From Ecdyonurus torrentis (Eukaryota > Arthropoda > Insecta > Ephemeroptera > Heptageniidae), in NCBI GenBank assembly GCA_949318235.1, contig OX439134.1:19212556-19276555 (forward strand): DNA of 64,000 bases, given 5' to 3'. This document shows, piece by piece, positions 21,631 to 33,630 of the stretch. The position numbers and the translations under genes were made by a program. Position 1 is the first letter of the stretch, and each line of letters begins with the position of its first letter. The notes below the pieces were generated by a model that had not been told where the DNA came from, searched no databases, and worked only from the letters and a program-made list of their open reading frames with translations.

Positions 21631-23295
21631 TATACTATATTTTCTTATCTCTATTTTCCTGATTTCAATGTTACAATTAAAACATCAGTATTGTAGTGAT
21701 CTTGATTTTTGTATCAAGATTTGGATCACAATGAAGTTATTTGAAGTTTAAACTGATCGGTGCCCGATTTATTTATTTATTATTATTTTTTTTTTATTCT
21801 TATTTATTCTTTTTTTTTTTTCAAAAATATTTTAATTTGAGCTAGAACACTTTTAGAACCACCATAGTTTTCAATCATTTTTTCAAAAAATTGAAAAATA
21901 AATACAAGAAGGTATAGTGAAAATAGAAAAAATGTTGATATAATAGTAATTTTGAGCATTTTACAAAAAAAAAAATAATAATAAATAAATAAATAAAAAT
22001 GAAAATGTTTTTTTTTTTATTATTATTTTATTGAAGCGTAGATATTATATTATACAATATTAAAACCGGCCTCTTATTTTTACATCAATCTTGATCTGAT
22101 CATCTCGTATTATTGTGATCAAGATATAATATTGATTGAGACAGAACTCTAATGAACGGATGGATCTTGATCGACAAAACACTGATCGACTACAACCTGC
22201 AAATTTATGTATCTTCGTAAAAATGAAAAAATTAAATGATGAGTACTAGATATATACTTATGCATATTTCAATTCAATTAAGAAAAAGTTTCAATATAAT
22301 TTAATATTATATAATATATAATTTGTATTACATAATACTTATTACATTTTTTTTTTTTGAAATCTAAATCAGTGTACTTTCTATACTTTACTTTCAAAAC
22401 AGAGTATAATTTGCGACATAAAGCTAAAAAAATAATGTCAAACTAAACAAAACTGTGTAAAAAAGTGTACTTTTAAATTCACATTGTTACATACTATTTC
22501 TATACAATATTGTGTACATAATATATATTTTATAAAAAAAAAAAAGTTTTTTTTCTCTGTAACATCGGTATAACACATACAAGTCAGAAAATATTTATAA
22601 GGTTATTTAGAGGTTAATGAGGCACAGTAGTAAGCTTTCGTTTCCATTACTTTCTATATTAAATAACAGAATAAAAACATTTTTGCTAACATGTTCGCTA
22701 TATATAAGCCTTTCAAAATGAGAAAGGAAAAAGAAAAAAATATGCATTATAATACATACACACAAAAAAAACTGTATCTTTAGAAAAAAACAAGTTTTTC
22801 TTTTTATTTCAAAAAAAAAAAAAAAAAAAACGAGAGGAAAAGTTAAAAAGCCGTGACTTTGTGGAAGATATTTTGAAAAGAAAAAAGTTCTCTTTTTAGA
22901 TGTAAAATAAACTCTTTTTGTCTGAGAATTTATTGTTGACTTAATAACATACGTTTTTATTTCTAAGTAATGAAAAAAATTGCAGTTTTTTTTTTTTTTT
23001 TTTTTTACGTCGACTGGTTGATAAAAAAAGTTTGAAATTAATAATATGCGTTACTAACATTTAACAGAATGCTTAATGACGTCATAATCATTAATTTTAC
23101 AATAATTAAAAAACAATTAAACTTTTTCCCAGCTTTTCAAATTTTTTTTCCACAGAGTAATGCATGCAAAAATAATAAAATTTAAAAACCATTACTCAGC
23201 AACAAAATACTCTACATTTTATATGTAGAAATGCATATCATAACATATTTTTAATTTTATTTGCATACTTAACGGAAAATAAAAATCTGCGATAT
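21626..23295. other. AT-rich sequence with homopolymers
   Basis: poly(A) at about 22811-22830 and poly(T) at about 22985-23006. TGACGTCA at 23077-23084 outside any recognised element. GATCTTGAT/ATCAAGAT motifs recur near 21700 and 22090-22175 in both orientations without a clear element. Confidence 0.45.
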
Positions 23296-23304
23296 ACGAA
23301 TGAG

Positions 23305-23685
23305 GAAGTCTACACAAAGTTAACCCCTATGTTTGAATACATCATTAGAAAGAGAAAAGGTAGTAGATAAACTTAGCATAGGTAATTACCTGCAAAATTG
23401 ACGCTTTATTTAATAAAAGAAGAAATAAAACAAATTAATTCTCAACCCTTTGCCGACTGCTACAAATTCAAAAAAATAACAGCCAACGGCCGCCTTTCAA
23501 CAATGGGATTGTCTAAAATCCAGAAGACAATTGAAAATCGGATGTCAACAAATGACGTCACAGTCGGCAAAGGGTTGGGAATTGAAATTTTTTATTTCTT
23601 CTTTTATTAAATATGCTAAATTTATCTACTACTTTTTCTCTTTCTAATGACGCGTCTTCAAACATACGGGTTTACCTTGTGTAGA
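23305..23685. mobile_element. Family F foldback element
   Basis: Long imperfect inverted repeat. AGTCTACACAAAGTTAACCC and TAGAAAGAGAAAAGGTAGTA on the left pair with TACTACTTTTTCTCTTTCTA and CCTTGTGTAGACTT on the right. Inner arms contain CAACCCTTTGCCGACTG and CAGTCGGCAAAGGGTTG around a roughly 100-bp centre with TGACGTCA at 23553-23560. The 70-codon plus frame reads one arm and is rejected. Confidence 0.75.
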
Positions 23686-24135
23686 CTTTGGGTCAATTTT
23701 ACTAATTTCATCATTTTATCGTTAGTATTATGGAAAAAAAAAAGACATTGAATTTGACGTTAGCAAATTTTAAAAGAGAAATATGAAACAAATTTTTACA
23801 TATTTGAAAGATATTACATTACATTGTACATTTTATAAAATGAAATAAAATTTAAAGACTTAAAGATTATTACTATACATGTTTAATAAAGCTTGATTAA
23901 GTTAATTTAAAAGTTCTTAATTTCAATAACGTTAAATGATCGATAAATTTCATTTGAGAGAGAACGAGGGGAAAAAAGTTTTTTTCTTTCTTTACAGACA
24001 AAAGAAAATCAAAGTCTTTGTGTATAAGATTCAATGAACAGAGAGGAATTTAATAGGATTCATTTATAAAAGACAACGTTCTTATCTGCTTAAGATCTTT
24101 TGATGACACCCATGTAACACTATACTATACATGTA
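23686..24135. other. AT-rich sequence, nothing recognised
   Basis: Nothing recognised. Confidence 0.5.
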
Positions 24136-24637
<502 letters not shown>

Positions 24638-24867
24638 ACACGGAAAAAATTACTACCTATGGCAGGTACATGAACCTGTATTTTGCAATAGGTACACTTT
24701 AATTTGGAACAGGTAGTTATAAAACTACAATACCACTTAATATTAGTGAGTCACACCTATATTTTTGCACAATGCACCTGCATTAGGTATTATAGTAGTA
24801 TATTAATACCTGTTTTCTAGGTTATATGTCAACCTATTACATTGTAAGTATTAATTTTTTGCGTGTA
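24638..24867 (+). mobile_element. Family G element, uninterrupted
   Basis: ACACGGAAAAAATTACTACC to ATTAATTTTTTGCGTGTA. Contains inverted pairs such as CAGGTAC and GTACCT-like motifs. It is the empty-site reference for the nested copy at 15254. Confidence 0.7.
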
Positions 24868-25028
24868 TCTGTAACCATTGATTTTTAAATAGGCTATATA
24901 TTACACTTAAAAAAATACTAATGGTAGGGACATAAATCCTGTTAATTACAATAAGAAGATATTAACCTAAAATTGGTATTTATATACTACAATGTCAACT
25001 AATCTAGTGATTATAACCTTTTTCTTAA

Positions 25029-25355
25029 AGCCATAGACCACATAAAACCACTTGTGCTTTTTAATGAATAAACACAAAATGGGATCTTCAAAACTGATGA
25101 TAATTTTTACTAGAACTTTAATATAGCCCCACGAGAGAGCGTGAAAATACTGTAAAGTATGCAATTTGCGTGAAAGTTCATGTTTATGACGTCAGAAACA
25201 TGTAAAAATTAGTATGAAAATGTTGTGAGGGTTGCATAAATCAAATATTCTGATCACTGCTACAAAGCTACAATTGGGTTTCGAGACAAACTAAAGTTAT
25301 TTATGTAAATCCCATCAAGTGATTTAATGCTTATGTTTTTCTCTGGTCTATTCCT
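25029..25355 (-). mobile_element. Family C MITE
   Basis: AGCCATAGACCACATAAAAC to TTCTCTGGTCTATTCCT with TTAA on both sides. TGACGTCA at 25187-25194. A small deletion lies near TCAAGTGATTTAATGC. Confidence 0.85.
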
Positions 25356-25489
25356 TTAACCCTGTTGTTAAACTTTTTCTCCACATTCTCATGATATTGA
25401 ATCTCTATAAAACGTATTGTTTTATATAGCTTTCTTTTACTTTTTCTAGCTATAGAATTTTTTTTAAGTAATTTATGTTGCATTCAATA

Positions 25490-25935
25490 ATTGTAATATT
25501 GTAGAACACAAATGTAACTGGAACATGCGGAACTTCTTAACTTTTAAGTTCTGTAAATCTGTAGGGCACTATGCCTAAATATAGAAAATAAACAAATATA
25601 AATAAAATATTATATACATAGAATATAAAAAAACATAATATATATGACAAAAATCATGTTGTTATGCATAGCATAAATAGATGCTTGCCCATCGAAATGA
25701 ACACTTTACAATTTTTGTTCAAAATGACCGATCTACACTTTACAAATTCCTAGTTCACCCATCTAGTTCTCCTGTTAAAACACGTAGAAGCGCCAAACGT
25801 AGATCGTCCATTTTAAGCGAAATTTTGAAAGCGCAGTTCGTTCACTTCAAAGAAATGATGCCAGTATAAGCCAGTATGTTGCCAGTGTTGAGCCAGTATA
25901 ATTATTACGTGATTATTTTTGTCCGTGTGTCTCTA
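25490..25935 (+). mobile_element. Family B element split by a foldback (W)
   Basis: Family B motifs occur at 25490-25689 (GTAGAACACAAATGTAAC, GTTGTTATGCATAGCATAAA) and resume at about 25866-25935, ending AATTATTACGTGATTATTTT and GTCCGTGTG. The 25690-25862 insert pairs TTTACAATTTTTGTTCAAAA with TTTTAAGCGAAATTTTGAAA. Its boundaries are uncertain. Confidence 0.45.
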
Positions 25936-25940
25936 TGCTA

Positions 25941-26245
25941 TAGGGTGTGTACGCATGACGTCATTCTGAGTGCTTTTCGATGCTCTTCTTGATCAATGAA
26001 TAACATTGTTCAGCATAGGACAAAGCTAGTTTTTGGCTATTTTCTTTGGTAAATTAGCTATTTTTTGGTCATTATTATTTTTCTTGCATACTTGAGGTAC
26101 TAATTTAACATGTTAACAACATCAATGCTCTCAAAAAAATTGCGCAGTATATTTAAACTGGCAAAATGTGCCATTTTCCTATACCGGCTAATGTTATTTA
26201 GTACGCACTTATGACGTCGACTTTAACATGAATGAAATCACCCTA
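25941..26245 (+). mobile_element. Family I element, complete
   Basis: Ends TAGGGTG and CACCCTA with TA flanking both sides. Contains TGACGTCA at 25956-25963, a hairpin around AATGAATAACATTG, and ACATGTTAACAACATCAATG. About 305 bp, no frame. Four further copies lie in the window. Confidence 0.75.
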
Positions 26246-26247
26246 TA

Positions 26248-26675
26248 GTTTTATTTGATAATAAGACATGATTTAACATTAGATTTGTGTTGTTCAGTCG
26301 ACGCCTGCAGTTGTAGTGAGTTATGCAACCAGTTGCATACATATGCGCAACAATTTGCCTATCTATCAGGATACACAAGAAGATTGGGAGAGGGAGAAAC
26401 ATCTGTTCAGTTTACTTCTCATAAAGAACGGCATTCTTCGATTGTTAGTTGTTTACAGTTTGAGAGCAATATCACTCATAATTTATAGACACTATTTTGA
26501 TAGTGACAAATATATATGCCAGCATAGGATTTTTTTTCTAATGTTTTTTTTAAATTTCTCAAATAAATACAGTGAGATAAAAATATTTCCTGTATAGTTT
26601 GCATTTCAACTTTGTTCCTTAATGGGGTAGTCAATAATTGCCTTTTTAATAGCATCGTGTTATTAAACCTCCCTA
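26248..26675. other. Sequence without a supported gene
   Basis: Two overlapping plus-strand frames of 77 and 93 codons (26255-26488, 26316-26597) lie here. They show no recognisable domain, and splicing context cannot be judged. I do not support either as a gene. Confidence 0.4.
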
Positions 26676-27015
26676 AAACGCGATCGCAAAATTTTAATTA
26701 TTATCGCGCTAGAACGAAAACCGTTTAGCAACCCTGAACCTAGTTCACAGCTACAACTTGCTCTCACGCTAGCTTGCTGGAGTTACTCTTATCTTTGCGT
26801 AAGTTATTTTAGTACATATCTGTAGCCGTAAAAACATTTTATATACGTAAAATATTACGTCAAGTAGCGAGAGTAAAAATAAGCGTAACTCACGATCGCG
26901 TCAAACTAGCGTGATAGCAAGTTGTAGCTGTGACGTAGGTTCGGGGTAGCTAAATGGCTTTTGCTCTCAGCGCGTTACTATATTAAATTTTGAGATTGCG
27001 TTTTCGAGATTGCGT
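26676..27015. mobile_element. Family U foldback element
   Basis: AACCTAGTTCACAGCTACAA and CTTGCTCTCACGCTAG on the left pair with CTAGCGTGATAGCAAG and TTGTAGCTGTGACGTAGGTT on the right. Outer parts AAAACGCGATCGCAAAATTT and AAATTTTGAGATTGCGTTTT also pair. A 14-bp unit GAGATTGCGTTTTC is repeated about three times at 26991-27031, extending the right terminus. Confidence 0.65.
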
Positions 27016-27029
27016 TTTCGGGATTGCGT

Positions 27030-27146
27030 TTACACGATAGGACTCATTGTCCTGAATGCGCCTATTGTTCAATTTTCAATAATTTATTATGTATATTTCA
27101 TCTGCTGCTAATTTGTTGTTTGAACAATAAAGTCTATTATTTATTT

Positions 27147-27179
<33 letters not shown>

Positions 27180-27181
27180 TT
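27030..27181 (+). mobile_element. Probable LINE 3' tail with (TTTA)n
   Basis: TTGTTGTTTGAACAATAAAG is followed by a TTTA array from about 27141 to 27181. The AATAAA motif plus a simple tail resembles 27-kb-distant 3560-3675. No reverse transcriptase is present. Confidence 0.35.
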
Positions 27182-27274
27182 ATTTAAAGAAGCCACTGTT
27201 GACTACCTCTTTAAAAAAATTATTGTGTCTAAAATAATTATCTACATTATATTTTCCTTCCACTCACAGTTAAA

Positions 27275-27890
27275 ATACAGAGTAGTATAGGCTATAGTAT
27301 TTAAAAGCTGATACTCACTGAACATTCTTGCATATACAACAAATTCTACTACATAGAGAGAGTCTATAAAAGTCAACACTACAGATTAAACATTTAAAAT
27401 GTTTACTCTCTACCAGTGAATGTTTAGTTTACTCACTACCAATAGTACATGGGTACTGTCTACTAGTGAAATGCTGAAATGTGGTACAGAGTATACTCTA
27501 ATGTTTACTTACTACCAATAGTGCATGTGTACTGTCTACTAGTGAAATGTGGTAGAGAGTATACTCTAATGTTTACTCACTACCAATAGTACATGGGTAC
27601 TGTCTGCTAGTGAAATGTGGTAGAGAGTATAATATACTCTAATGTTTACTCACTACCAATAGTACATGGGTACTGTCTACTAGTGAAATATGGTAGAGAG
27701 TATACTCTAATGTTTACAGAGAACCCATGTATCTTTTGTACTCCTCAAATTTACATCGACACTAGCTTCAACAAGATTGAATATTTAGATTAAAAATACA
27801 CTCTTACTTTGGCGTACAATCAAAGTATTTCGTATATGGTACTCTGTAAATACTTGTGTGTTGTCAGTAAACATTTGTTTTTGTAGTGTA
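27275..27890 (+). mobile_element. Family A element with four 68-bp units
   Basis: Same ends as 15703-16165, but the internal unit (TTTACTCACTACCAATAGTA to GAGAGTATACTCTAATG) is repeated head to tail four times at about 27420-27712 with small differences. Other copies have one or two units. No coding capacity. Confidence 0.75.
27420..27712. repeat. 68-bp tandem repeat inside family A
   Basis: Four units. One carries an extra ATGCTGA and one an extra TATAATA, so the units have diverged slightly since amplification. Confidence 0.85.
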
Positions 27891-28329
27891 TGTTAATAAC
27901 TAGATTTTTTTTAAAAGTTATAAATATGCAGATTTTGTTTAATTTTGCGTACATATAAAATATCTGGTAATTATACGTTAGTTTACTATCTAAATACTAT
28001 GAAATAAAATGTCTGTACAAACACAAATGTAGCAATGCATGATAGATAATGTTTAACATGACTATATAGTTATAAAAATTATACTAGACGAGTGTAAAAA
28101 AAAAAAAAAAAAAAAAAAAATATGTTTCAACATTGTAATATAATTATACCATCATTATAAAAAAAACTTGTTCTTTATTAAACAAAATTTTTATGAAAAC
28201 ATAAAACAGAGGTAGTAAACTATATCTTTGTTACGGAACATTATGATGAGACTCTTAAATTTAATGGAACGGTTTTTAAAATTTCTCACGAGATAAAAAC
28301 ATGTTTATGACCGTATTTTACATTGGTTA
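27891..28329. other. AT-rich sequence with poly(A)
   Basis: poly(A) at 28098-28121. Nothing else recognised. Confidence 0.5.
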
Positions 28330-28757
28330 CACCTAGAAAAAAATTCTATTTTGTTGCACAAATATTACTATTTAGTAATTACATAAGTTATTGTTAGAGA
28401 CCGGATTTCATGGTACTTTTTTTTAAAAAAATGGTAACTTTTGGCCTAAAAAGAGTTAAAAAATATTAAAAAATAGTATAAAAACGAAAAATTGGTAGAC
28501 AAAATATTGAAAATTGGTAACGCTTAAACGGCTTCAAATTGTCCAATTCGTACTCATTTTTGATTAAAAGTTACCTATTACTAACAGAAAAACAGTCAAG
28601 AGTACCAGTAAATCCGGTCTCTAGTTATTATTCTGAAATTTTTAACTATTATGCCATGTAGTTTAATCACTTTACAATTTAGCATAAATTATGTTGTTAC
28701 GCATAAATGTTGTTGCATTAAAATTGCATAATTATTACGTCTTTATTTTTATTGTTG
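28330..28757 (+). mobile_element. Family B element split by a hAT-like foldback
   Basis: B sequence ACAAATATTACTATTTAGTA before and TATTATGCCATGTAGTTTAA after the insert at 28395-28623. It ends AATTATTACGTCTTTATTTT. Confidence 0.6.
28395..28623. mobile_element. 229-bp foldback with 8-bp duplication, hAT-like
   Basis: Ends TAGAGACCGGATTT and AAATCCGGTCTCTA are perfect inverted repeats. Flanks GTTATTGT (28387-28394) and GTTATTAT (28624-28631) form an 8-bp duplication with one mismatch. Length and duplication fit a hAT-type MITE. No frame. Confidence 0.7.
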
Positions 28758-28935
28758 ACAAGGTAATATGTAAGAATAAGACAATTTTTAAATATAAACC
28801 ATTCAAGGAAAATATAAATTGTAAAAATTGTTTAGTCATATATAGATATAACTGTTCAGTACAAACCAATAACTTTTGGTAGAAAAAAGTTTGAACAATA
28901 AATTCCTAGTATGAACGTTATTTCTTCTTCTTCTT

Positions 28936-28980
<45 letters not shown>

Positions 28981-30051
28981 GAATGAGGCCCCACGCACGC
29001 CGCATTAAAATAGCTTTGTACACGTTTATTATCAAAAAAAAGTCTAAATATCAACTATTTAATTACTTGTTTCCCGTGTTCAAAAGGGAGTCAAATTTCA
29101 AAATTTGAAATATAATAAGGATTGTATGATTGATATTGATGGATTGTTATATTTAATATAACAACAAAGTTCCCTTAATTTCAATCAAATCCTCGCCATT
29201 ATTTGATGGTCACGGATCTTAAAATTTTTACCATTGGTAATTATTACCATTAATTTTTTAAGGAAATTGAGAATTAATGAAATTTATGGTTTTCCTCAAG
29301 AATTTCACGATTTTTTTTAATATATTTAAAAAAAGTGTCATCTCCTAAATATCTAAAAATTGTAAAATTCTCCTTGCCATTTTTATATTGGTATCATCAA
29401 AGTTATTCAAATCTCAGCCTGAAAATGATGCTATTTATCCATAACAAGACGTGTTATTTTTAAATAATACTTAACTTTACTAACCTCTATAGCATTGAAA
29501 GAAAATTTGAATATTAAAAGTTTTCAACCGTCCAAAAAATATTTGAAAAATCAAAATGCTAAAGTAATCAATTTTATTATAAGGTGTGAAGTGGGAGTTA
29601 ATGTAAACATATTAGAAACTTGCTGTGTAAATATAATTAACTCTAGCTAATACATAAGCTATACAGTAACAAAAAAACTGCTATATAGATATTTTGTGCT
29701 AATTGCGATTGTAAACATTACATTGTGTAATTAACAACTCGGTAATTAATCATGATTTTATAAAAAAAAACTCATTTTTTATGATTAATTAAAAAAAAAT
29801 TTAAAGCTTTTTCCATCAATCTTTATTTAAGCTTCAACAGGTCAACTTTAATATATTTAAAAATCATGTTTGATCGATGACGCTCCGGTATATTGACCTT
29901 AATTTACAAGTGTATTAAAATAAATAATAATAAAAAAATTGAAAATAATAATAATGCATAAATTTTTTTACACAGAATATATACAAAATTATGCGATGCT
30001 TTTTTTTTTTTTTTTTTTTTTTCAATGAACCTATTTTCTATTTCTGCTACA
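28758..30051. other. AT-rich sequence with homopolymers
   Basis: poly(T) at 28939-28977 after a (TTC)n stretch, and poly(T) at 29999-30022. No gene or known family. Confidence 0.5.
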
Positions 30052-30165
30052 TGGAAAAAAAATACTGCTAAAGGCAGGTGTACATTACTATCGTAATTTG
30101 CATAATATAGCTTGGAAGTGGTATTGATATACTACAATAATACCTCATTAAGGTAAAAACATACT
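30052..30165 (+). mobile_element. Family G, left-half fragment
   Basis: ATGGAAAAAAAATACTGC and AGGCAGGTGTACATTAC followed by GTGGTATTGATATACTACAA. Diverged and truncated before the family I element. Confidence 0.4.
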
Positions 30166-30171
30166 CACCTA

Positions 30172-30475
30172 TAGGGTCTATGCATTCATGTTAAAGTCGA
30201 CGCTATGTCGGATAACTTAATAACATGGGTGGCATAGGAAAATAAATCATTTTGCCAGTTTAAAACCACTATGCAATATTTTTTTAGAGCATTGATGCTG
30301 TAAATATGTTGAATTAGTATCTCAAGTATATGAGCAAAATAACATTAACAAAAAAATGAACCGATTTCCCAAAGAAAATTGACTTAAATGAAGTTTATCC
30401 TATGCTGAGCAATGTTATTCACTACTCCAGTATGGCCTCCAAGCGCAATAAATATGACGTCATCCGCATATAAGA
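30172..30475 (-). mobile_element. Family I element
   Basis: TAGGGTCTATGCATTCATGT to about ATATGACGTCATCCGC. Same landmark order as 25941-26245 on the opposite strand. TGACGTCA at 30455-30462. The far terminus is degraded. Confidence 0.7.
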
Positions 30476-30490
30476 TAACATTTTACCAAG

Positions 30491-31060
<570 letters not shown>

Positions 31061-31189
31061 GTTGTCAGAAAAGAATATAATAAGTGTTGACAAGCATAGA
31101 AAAAAGTTCCTAAAACCCCGAGGCTATACAAAAAGAAGTTATGTTATAACGTTAAAAAAAAAATATTTTTATATAGGGTAAAATTGTTA

Positions 31190-31260
31190 CAAAAAAAAAA
31201 AAAAAAAAAAAAAAGAACAAAAAGAACAAAAAGAACAAAACAGAACAGAACAGAACAAAG
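31190..31260. repeat. poly(A) followed by AAAAGAAC/AGAAC repeats
   Basis: About 25 A, then three AGAACAAAA-type units and three AGAAC units. Confidence 0.9.
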
Positions 31261-31664
31261 TTAGAAAATCAGTTGAAAAAATATATTACTAAATTTTTTT
31301 TAAGGTTGTGTATTATATAAAATGATGTATGAATTTTATGCAAAAATAATTTAATTAGAATATCATCTTTGTAAATAATTAGGTTCTAAAGCATTAATTT
31401 TGATAACGTTCTTTACTTAACTGAAAAATATAAAACTCTGACTATAAAATATGTCAAAAATTATTATTTTTATGTTTTAAATCTTTTAATAAACATTATA
31501 GATATAATGAAAGTTGAAATTTTAATTTTAGAGGCGATATAAGTTACATTCTGAGGGGTAAATTGTTCAAAAATTTTTTTTGAATAAAAGTACGTATTAT
31601 TAAAACATAAAAGTAACAAGGCAGATAGAGACTAAATGGGATTGCCCTTTATCGAATGATAAAT
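31261..31664. other. AT-rich sequence, nothing recognised
   Basis: Nothing recognised. Confidence 0.5.
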
Positions 31665-31810
31665 CATATTCTTACAATAATAAGGTTTATAAACATTGTT
31701 TTTCATGACCTAAAACACAAACAAATGACGACCATGCACCTAATGCGTTTTAAATAGAACTGCACATTTTTTGGAGCAAGGGAACAGTGTAACATCATTA
31801 TAGTAACTCT
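31665..31810. mobile_element. Degraded family J fragment
   Basis: AAGGTTTATAAACATTG and ACTGCACATTTTTTGGAGCA with AAGGGAACAGTGTAAC resemble family J landmarks, with many substitutions. Confidence 0.35.
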
Positions 31811-31935
31811 TTTTACACAATTTGTAGCTAGGAAAAAAATTGGAATCTGTCATTAATATTTAGTTACAAAAAAAAAAAAAAAAAAAAAAAACTTTTTTTT
31901 TTTTTTGAATAATTTTTTTATCATTAAAAAAGTTA

Positions 31936-32115
31936 CTTATTTGATTTAAAAGTTGGTGCTAAAATTTGAATTTTTCACATTTACATTATATTTTCAAAGT
32001 GAAATAACTCAATTACTTGCTGTTTGTTGTATGTGTTTGTTATAATTAAACATCCAAGCAACATTTTTTTTCATCTTTCATGCTATATTTATATCTCGCA
32101 ACCAACATTTTAAAT
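31936..32115. repeat. Outer inverted repeat, left arm (diverged)
   Basis: TTAAAAGTTGGTGCTAAAAT and TTGAATTTTTCACATTTACA read as an imperfect inverted match to 35925-35990. Weaker similarity continues inward (GCAACATTTTTTTTCATCTT against the complement of 35765-35830). It brackets the 1-kb hairpin and the foldback at 35176. Confidence 0.45.
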
Positions 32116-32116
32116 T

Positions 32117-32119
<3 letters not shown>

Positions 32120-32162
<43 letters not shown>
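32120..32162. repeat. poly(T) tract
   Basis: About 43 T immediately before the giant hairpin. Confidence 0.97.
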
Positions 32163-32164
<2 letters not shown>

Positions 32165-33274
32165 TATTCAATTACAATATGAAGAAAATTAAATATGATT
32201 CAAAAAGTTGGCACCCAACCCTCTAGGATCGCTCTGAAAAAAATTATGTGTCTTAAGGGAGCAATTCTAAGAATCATGACTAAGTTTAAGCATCATAGGT
32301 TGATAACTCTAATTTTGGTGGCGCTTAAACCAAATGTGGTAATTGCGAGCGCTGGAGCGGCGGAGCGCTTATAGGGATATTTGAGTACTCATATCTCGTA
32401 AAATATTAGAGTTAGATATTTGAAACTTTTTTTCCTGAAAGACCACTTACATGTTGCTATAATCAAAGCATTAATTTTTGGTTAAAAAAATTAATGCTCC
32501 AATTAAAATTTTCTCAAAATGGTAGAAATCAATATATTTTTTGTTTCATAAAGGCATGCTACACATCGTTAAAATTTATTTTTGGCTCATTTACGGTCTA
32601 GATGTATCAACCATGTTTATTTAAACATGTAAAAGTAATTGCCAAATTTTTTTAAAATTTTGGTGACCGTAAAATCAAGTCCCCAACATGACGATTTTTC
32701 TGAAATTCAACATGTTCGTGAGCAAATAAACCAGGTCCTTCCTAATTTTTAAAATATGTTATGCATGTGAGATGAAAGCTAAGAATGTGTACTTTTAGAA
32801 ACTACAATAATAGTTTTGCTTTTTTGCGTTGTTAATTTTTTACAGCGGTTTCTGTAGAGGCCTCCGCGCGGGGTCAGCGCGCCGCGTAGCACGGCTTACC
32901 GGCTCCTCGCATTAACTTTGCGAGCCTATAAAACTTAGTCTGCTACCCCAAACTTAATGTTACTTTATATCAATGTAACTGGCATAATATGAAGAGTTAT
33001 AATCCAAAATAAAAATGGTGATTTTTGATATCCATGAATTATGTTCGAGTGCCGTGTGAATATGCAATACGCGTGCATCGAGTATGGCTTTTGTGTATAA
33101 CATGCATCTCTCGTATTCAAACATGACGTGGTTTCTGCAGCAAATTATCGCCTTTTTAAAACTTACACTGTAACTAGGATAATTTGCCTTAAAAAAAAAA
33201 AAAATCTGTCTTGTATCTTTCTCCCTCTCTCTCTCTCTTTTCTTATTTTTCTTATTTTTTATTTTTCAGCGTGC

Positions 33275-33415
33275 CCGCGCGTGTGCATAATACGATAATA
33301 GGACTTAAAGTATGACTTGTGTGTAAAGTGCACCACTCTTTTTCAAATATAACACAATTTCTGCCACATATTATTGCTAATTTAAACCTAGCAACTTTAA
33401 AAAAAAAAGCTAAGC
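33275..33415 (+). repeat. Diverged third copy of inner arm, inside loop
   Basis: The segment AAGTATGACTTGTGTGTAAA followed by CAATTTCTGCCACATATTAT lines up in direct order with the inner part of the left arm (GAGTATGGCTTTTGTGTATA, GGTTTCTGCAGCAAATTATC, about 33078-33170). Similarity is moderate, far below the arm-to-arm identity. Confidence 0.6.
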
Positions 33416-33430
33416 ATTTCTTCTCCGTAG

Positions 33431-33453
33431 TTTTTTTTTTTTTTTTTTTTTTT
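33431..33453. repeat. poly(T) tract in hairpin loop
   Basis: T homopolymer. Confidence 0.95.
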
Positions 33454-33603
33454 ATACAAATAGGTATGCTATTTAAAAACTAGATTCAAACCAAAACTTA
33501 AGATAAGTGAAATTTACGAGGATAGTAACTAGACCCGCAAATGTCACGTACATCATGGTTAGTTTAAGCTTATTTTGCAATTCGCATTTTTAAAAACTCC
33601 TTT

Positions 33604-33630
33604 GGGGGGGGGGGGGGGGGGGAGGGGGTT
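33604..33630. repeat. poly(G) tract in hairpin loop
   Basis: About 19-20 consecutive G, then AGGGGG. This is the only long G run on this strand in an otherwise AT-rich window, with potential to form a G-quadruplex. Confidence 0.95.

Noticed and set aside
21700..22180. Foldback from GATCTTGAT/ATCAAGAT motifs
   Set aside because: Motifs recur in both orientations, but no continuous pairing or termini were found.
26255..26597. Two overlapping plus-strand frames of 77 and 93 codons
   Set aside because: No recognisable domain or splice context. Two frames of similar length overlapping argue for chance.
28098..28121. SINE tail
   Set aside because: poly(A) only. No SINE body or tRNA-like head could be identified upstream, as for most of the homopolymers here.
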